Assembly: GCF_000427865.1 (NCBI RefSeq)
Contig: NZ_ATYV01000016.1
Span: 1 to 64,000, forward strand
Length of the DNA stretch: 64,000 nt
Direction: 5' to 3'
Source: Corynebacterium sputi DSM 45148
GTDB lineage: Bacteria > Actinomycetota > Actinomycetes > Mycobacteriales > Mycobacteriaceae
This document shows positions 60,010 through 64,000 of the stretch, piece after piece. Positions within the stretch are counted from its first letter, which is position 1. Each line of letters begins with the position of its first letter. The notes under the pieces are model-generated. The model was not told where the DNA came from, did not search any database, and saw nothing but the letters and a program-made list of their open reading frames with translations. Both the position numbers and the translations under genes were made by a program.

Positions 60010-63000
60010 TGGCGTTCGATGAGAAGCACACCGTGCAGAACTGGTTGGTCAAGCGGCTCGTAAGCCTGGGCTGGACCTACGAGCCGGTCACCCACCTCCA
60101 GCGCTCCAACACCGACGTTCTCATCGAGGAAGACCTCATGGAGGCGCTCGTCGTGCTCAATCCCGCCATCGGCGCGGACGAGGAGCGGCTGGACGAGGTG
60201 TTGCCGCGCATCCGGGGTGCTGTGACGGCTGCCAGCACGGACGGGCTCGTGGTGGCGAACGAGCGTCTGGTGACCTTCATGCGTGGGGACGTGAACCACA
60301 GGTACATCGGGACCCCTCACGACGTGCCCCTACGGCTGGTCGACTTCGACGACCTCGCCAACAACACCTACATCATCTCTGACGAGGTTGTCTTTGGCCC
60401 TCCTGGAGATGAGCGCCGGTACGACGTGGTGCTGTTCATCAACGGCATGCCGGTCGTGGTCATTGAGGCCAAGACTCCGGTGAACTCCTCGGTGACGTGG
60501 CTGAAGGGCGCGAAGGACATCGCAGACGTGTATGCGCCTGAAGGTCCGTCGTTCTTCGCCCCCAACGTGCTGTGTGCCGCTACGGACGGCAAGGAGTTCC
60601 ACTACGGAGCCATCGGTCAGCCCGCGACGGAGTGGCTGATGTGGGGGTCGACACAGGACCCCTACGACCTCGACGGTCTGCCGCGCGTGGAGCGCTCGGT
60701 CGACCTTCTGTTGACTCCACAGAGTGTCTCGTCGATCCTGCGGGACTTCACCCTCTTTGAGGACACCGAGTCGGGCAAGCGCAAGTTGATCCCTCGCTAC
60801 CCGCAGGTGGAGGCGGTCGAAGCGATCCACGAGCGCGTGATCAGCGGCGGGGACCGGGGCCTCATCTGGCACTACCAGGGGACGGGCAAGACCCTCCTGA
60901 TGGGCTTCGCGGCAGTGCGCCTTCTTCACGATCCCGAGGTGGGCGACCCCACCGTACTGGTGGTCCTTGATCGCCTCGATCTTGTCGAGCAGGTGGCCCG
61001 GCAGTTCAAGACCACGGGTCTGCCGATGCTGAAGGTGGCCGAGACGACAGCCCAGTTGTCACAGATGCTGCGCGACGACCATCGAGGGATCGTGGTCACC
61101 ACGATCTTCCGGTTCGAGGACGCGGGTGTGCTCAACGACCGCCAGAACATCATCGTCATGGTGGACGAGGCCCACCGCACCCAAGAAGGATCACTCGGTG
61201 AGCGCATGCGGACCGCGCTGCCGAACGCTAGGTTCTTCGGGCTGACGGGCACCCCCATCTCGCACAAGGACAAGAACACCTTCAAGTTGTTCGGCTCGGA
61301 CACCGACCCGGGTTACGTGCTGAACACCTACTCGATGGAGCGTTCCATCGCTGACGGGGCCTCGGTGCCCGTCCACGTCGAGACCCGGCTGGTCGAATGG
61401 CACCTCGACAAGGAGGCGATGGAGGCCGAGTTCGACGCTCTGGCCCAAGAGGAGGACCTCACCGAAGAGGAGCGCGACGTTCTGGTCCGCAGGGGCGGAA
61501 CTGTGAAGACCGTACTGCTCAACCCGGAGCGCATCACAGCCGTGTGCACCGACATCCTCGATCACTTCACGGCCAAGGTGGCACCGCTGGGGATGAAGGC
61601 CCAGGTGGTGGCCTATGACCGGGACCTCGTGGTGCTGTACGAGCAGGAACTGAACCGGCTCATCGCAGAGGGTGGTCTGGACCTGTCGACCCAGGTCGTC
61701 ATGACGGTCGGCGGCAAGGACGACAAGCAGGAATGGAAGACCTACGAACTCACGCGCGCCCAAGAGGCGGTGGTCAAGCGTGAGTTCAACAAGGTGGGTC
61801 AACCGCCGACGTTTCTTGTGGTCACGGCGAAGTTGCTGACGGGCTTCGACGCGCCCATCGAGCAGGTGATGTATCTGGATCGTCCGCTGACCCGGCACAC
61901 GCTGTTCCAGGCGATCACTCGCACCAACCGGCGCTTCACCAACCCCGTGACGGGACAGGAGAAGCACAACGGACTTGTGGTCGACTACATAGGGCTGGGA
62001 CCGGCCATCGCAGCCGCGCTGAAGGCAGCGGACCCCGAAGCCGGGGGCAAGCGCCCGGTGGATGTAGCCGAACTGATCCCCGAGTTCCTAGCCCGGCTCG
62101 CCCAGACCTCTCAGCGGTTCGAGGGCATCGACCTGGCGGACTCCTCCTACGAGGCGCTCATGGCCGCGATGGAGCGCATCAAGGGGCAGGAACAGAAAGC
62201 GCAGTTCTGGCGGGACTTCACGGGGGTCCAGACCCTATGGGAGTTGCTCGCGCCTCGGGACGAACTGGGCGAACACGAACCGCTCTACAAGTGGCTGGCG
62301 CAGGTTTACGAGGCGTCAAAGCCCGGCAAGGCTTCTGAGGACATCCTGTGGGAGCGACTGGGGGCCAAGACGCTGGCGCTCGTGCACGGCCACATGTCCA
62401 ACATCAAGGTCACGGGCACGGGACTTGAAGAGGTCATTGTTGATCCCGACAGCATCGAGCGGCTCAGAAAGTTGGCCGAGCAGGGGGAACTCGACATCGA
62501 CCCCGAGCGAGACCTGTTGAAGGACCCGGTGACCCTCGAAGAGGTTTTCGACACCATCGACGCCCGGGTGCAGCGCCGCCTGAAGGAGTCGGGTGGGCAC
62601 GAGGTCTACAAGACCTTGGCCGAGAAGATCGAGCGACTCCGCAAGCAGGCTGCCCAGTCCGCCAGCGACACCATCGAGTTCCTGAAGAAGGCCCTCGATG
62701 TGGCCAAGACCGCAGTCCAAGCCGAGAGGTTGGAGGAAGACGGAGACCTGGACGCAGCAGTCACTCTTCTCGACCCCAACATCGGCGCACTCACCCAGAT
62801 CGTCAACGAATACAAGCCCGCTGACACCCCGGTCATCGTGGATGACGTGGTACGCGGCATCGACACCATCGTCAAGCAGGTCTCGTACTCGGGCTGGACC
62901 CAGGACCAAGGAGGCGACCGCACCGTGCGCAAGGAACTGCGTCAGGTCTTGAAGAAGTTCAGCCTGCCCCTAACTGGAGACCTGTTCGACCGTGCCTACG

Positions 63001-63023
63001 CCTACATTCGAGAGAACTACTGA
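60009..63023 (+). CDS. hsdR: Type I restriction endonuclease subunit HsdR
   Basis: About 1004 residues; the ATG at 60009 overlaps the hsdS stop (TGATG), and a GTG one codon earlier is possible. N-terminal PD-(D/E)xK nuclease with VVLFINGMPVVVIEAKTP (acidic residues and Lys at about 140-156), then a SF2 translocase: Walker A YQGTGKTLLMGFAAVRLL (about 291-296), DEAH (387-390) in IVMVDEAHRTQEGSLG, and motif V/VI at FLVVTAKLLTGFDAPIEQV and FQAITRTNRRF. The C-terminal helical part ends GDLFDRAYAYIRENY. Cleaves unmodified DNA after ATP-driven translocation. Confidence 0.95.
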   Translation: MAFDEKHTVQNWLVKRLVSLGWTYEPVTHLQRSNTDVLIEEDLMEALVVLNPAIGADEERLDEVLPRIRGAVTAASTDGLVVANERLVTFMRGDVNHRYIGTPHDVPLRLVDFDDLANNTYIISDEVVFGPPGDERRYDVVLFINGMPVVVIEAKTPVNSSVTWLKGAKDIADVYAPEGPSFFAPNVLCAATDGKEFHYGAIGQPATEWLMWGSTQDPYDLDGLPRVERSVDLLLTPQSVSSILRDFTLFEDTESGKRKLIPRYPQVEAVEAIHERVISGGDRGLIWHYQGTGKTLLMGFAAVRLLHDPEVGDPTVLVVLDRLDLVEQVARQFKTTGLPMLKVAETTAQLSQMLRDDHRGIVVTTIFRFEDAGVLNDRQNIIVMVDEAHRTQEGSLGERMRTALPNARFFGLTGTPISHKDKNTFKLFGSDTDPGYVLNTYSMERSIADGASVPVHVETRLVEWHLDKEAMEAEFDALAQEEDLTEEERDVLVRRGGTVKTVLLNPERITAVCTDILDHFTAKVAPLGMKAQVVAYDRDLVVLYEQELNRLIAEGGLDLSTQVVMTVGGKDDKQEWKTYELTRAQEAVVKREFNKVGQPPTFLVVTAKLLTGFDAPIEQVMYLDRPLTRHTLFQAITRTNRRFTNPVTGQEKHNGLVVDYIGLGPAIAAALKAADPEAGGKRPVDVAELIPEFLARLAQTSQRFEGIDLADSSYEALMAAMERIKGQEQKAQFWRDFTGVQTLWELLAPRDELGEHEPLYKWLAQVYEASKPGKASEDILWERLGAKTLALVHGHMSNIKVTGTGLEEVIVDPDSIERLRKLAEQGELDIDPERDLLKDPVTLEEVFDTIDARVQRRLKESGGHEVYKTLAEKIERLRKQAAQSASDTIEFLKKALDVAKTAVQAERLEEDGDLDAAVTLLDPNIGALTQIVNEYKPADTPVIVDDVVRGIDTIVKQVSYSGWTQDQGGDRTVRKELRQVLKKFSLPLTGDLFDRAYAYIRENY

Positions 63024-63024
63024 C

Positions 63025-64000
63025 GTGGGAACCCCATGGCTGCACGAGACGCAGACGTGGCGGGGGCTGTGGTGGCTTCCGGAAGACCCCACCAACCGGC
63101 ATGCCGGTTTCTTGACCTACGACCCGGCTTCGGGTCTCGAACTCGTACTGGTGGGCGGCTTTGACGCGCAAGTACGGGAGCAGATCGGCCCGGGTGCATG
63201 GACGGTGTTGGCCGAGACCAAGGACTTTCCGGTGGTGTACGGACGCGCCGGGAACAGGGACATCACGCTCTTTGGTGCCTACTCGGCCAACAGTCTCACC
63301 TACAACCTCGGCTTCTTTGACGGTGGTCCATCCGAGCAGACGCTAAAGGCTCAGACTGCCCTTGTCGGGGTACACGCAGGAAGCACAGACGAGGCGTTGT
63401 TCGATCATGCCAACTGCGTGATTGAGGACATCTGGCTTTGGTCCGCCACCAGTGCATTGGAAGCGAAGTGGGGATGGGACAAGGAGAGTGAGCGCCCAAG
63501 CGGAGAGGCCACCATAGAGATGTCTCCCGTTGACGATCAGACGGCTAAGGTGCCGGGAGCCACGATTACGCTGGCGCACTGGTTGACCCTCCCGACGTTC
63601 GACACAATGCGAGGAGGATCTCGGGCACGAGTCGAGCACAAGCCGGTGCTTTCGGTCCGTACTGACAAGCGAGCGTCCTTCGCCTCGTTGATGGTCTACG
63701 TAGCAACGCTTCAGGACCTGCTGTCACTCGCGACGGGGAGGGGTCCGGCCTTGCTCTGGATGAAGGTCTACCTTCCCCGCCCTAACCCCTCCGAGGAGGC
63801 ATCTCCAAGCAACATGGGCAGGGAGGTCGATGTCTACACGCGCAGTCGTGGTGAGGGTGACCCTAGTGCGAAGGCCGTGGACGCCCACACGATGGTGTTC
63901 ACCCTTGACGACCTAGCGTTTGCACAGGCCGTGCCGCGCTGGTGGGAGGTCCATGAACGGTTCTGGGCCTCGTGCAACATGATCGTTGGTGGACGCTACG
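63025..64000 (+). CDS. ApeA-like anti-phage protein, N-terminal part (cut by the right edge)
   Basis: An open frame of 325 codons begins with a GTG one base behind the hsdR stop and continues past the window edge. It starts GTPWLHETQTWRGLWWLPED, then GFLTYDPASGLELVLVGGFD, and later VVYGRAGNRDITLFGAYSAN. This 'GxWWLPExPxxxxxGxLxxDPxxGxxLxLxGxF' opening is that of the ApeA N-terminal domain 1, a substrate-sensing domain in front of a HEPN nuclease in ApeA-type abortive-infection proteins. LALSHWL-like and ASLMVYVATLQDLLSLATGR follow, as in the linker before the HEPN. The expected HEPN RxxxxH motif would lie beyond the window, so function is an inference. Confidence 0.65.
   Translation, partial: MGTPWLHETQTWRGLWWLPEDPTNRHAGFLTYDPASGLELVLVGGFDAQVREQIGPGAWTVLAETKDFPVVYGRAGNRDITLFGAYSANSLTYNLGFFDGGPSEQTLKAQTALVGVHAGSTDEALFDHANCVIEDIWLWSATSALEAKWGWDKESERPSGEATIEMSPVDDQTAKVPGATITLAHWLTLPTFDTMRGGSRARVEHKPVLSVRTDKRASFASLMVYVATLQDLLSLATGRGPALLWMKVYLPRPNPSEEASPSNMGREVDVYTRSRGEGDPSAKAVDAHTMVFTLDDLAFAQAVPRWWEVHERFWASCNMIVGGRY

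Larger units (their letters stand above)
53332..64000. mobile_element. Probable acquired defence island downstream of tRNA-Arg (right end outside the window)
   Basis: From the 3' end of the tRNA to the window edge all genes are accessory: a DDE transposase-like and a degenerate tyrosine-recombinase-like protein, two HTH proteins, type I restriction-modification and an ApeA-like protein. I did not find a second copy of the tRNA 3' end in the window, so the right boundary and the integration model are unproven. Confidence 0.5.

Overview
The window looks like a chromosomal segment of a Corynebacterium-type actinobacterium. The evidence is a complete arabinogalactan assembly locus (Emb, AftA, DprE1/DprE2, GlfT1, GlfT2, Wzm/Wzt), a DtxR-like iron box, a corynebacterial type heme operon (hmuTUV plus heme oxygenase) and many starts that sit 6-8 nt behind a -10 hexamer, i.e. 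leaderless mRNAs. The species cannot be named from the sequence alone.

Left edge (1-1.6 kb): a truncated IS3-type OrfA, a frameshifted winged-helix regulator and a toxin/antitoxin-like pair. Between about 319 and 604 I see nothing convincing. 1.7-8 kb holds housekeeping and accessory genes: VOC protein, CapA lipoprotein, a serine-hydrolase lipoprotein, an isocitrate/isopropylmalate dehydrogenase homologue, nitronate monooxygenase and an MFS carrier. 8.1-12.4 kb is the iron/heme locus: hmuTUV, with hmuV running in frame into heme oxygenase, and a divergent neocarzinostatin-fold lipoprotein sharing a DtxR-like box with hmuT. 12.4-17.1 kb has an M13 zinc protease, a secreted GH25 muramidase and a Nudix-LOG fusion.

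17.2-37.9 kb is the cell-wall galactan/arabinan cluster: emb, aftA, an MFS protein, dprE2, dprE1, unknown genes, csbD, gtrA, a GT-C-like membrane protein, glfT2, a relic of a citrate transporter/response-regulator locus, glfT1, wzt, wzm and a class-V aminotransferase-fold protein that seems to lack its PLP lysine. Together these make DPA, arabinan primer and galactan, and export the lipid-linked galactan.

38-53 kb is mixed: two CNNM/CorC-type proteins behind a small overlapping leader ORF, a two-component system divergent from a VTC-DUF4956-CotH operon, quinone oxidoreductase, tRNA-Ser(UGA), lipoproteins, an aromatic/histidinol-phosphate aminotransferase, tRNA-Ser(GCU), tRNA-Arg(ACG), an emfourin-like protein, two tandem lipoprotein paralogues and a TauE/SafE exporter.

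From a second, identical tRNA-Arg(ACG) at 53.26 kb to the right edge lies a probable acquired defence island. It has a two-gene operon (degenerate tyrosine-recombinase-like protein plus DDE transposase-like protein), two small HTH proteins, a type I restriction-modification operon hsdM-hsdS-hsdR and, directly behind hsdR and cut by the window edge, a gene whose N-terminus resembles ApeA-type anti-phage proteins. Two near-identical 18-bp inverted repeats, one in front of the recombinase/transposase operon and one in front of hsdM, suggest that a common regulator controls mobility and defence.
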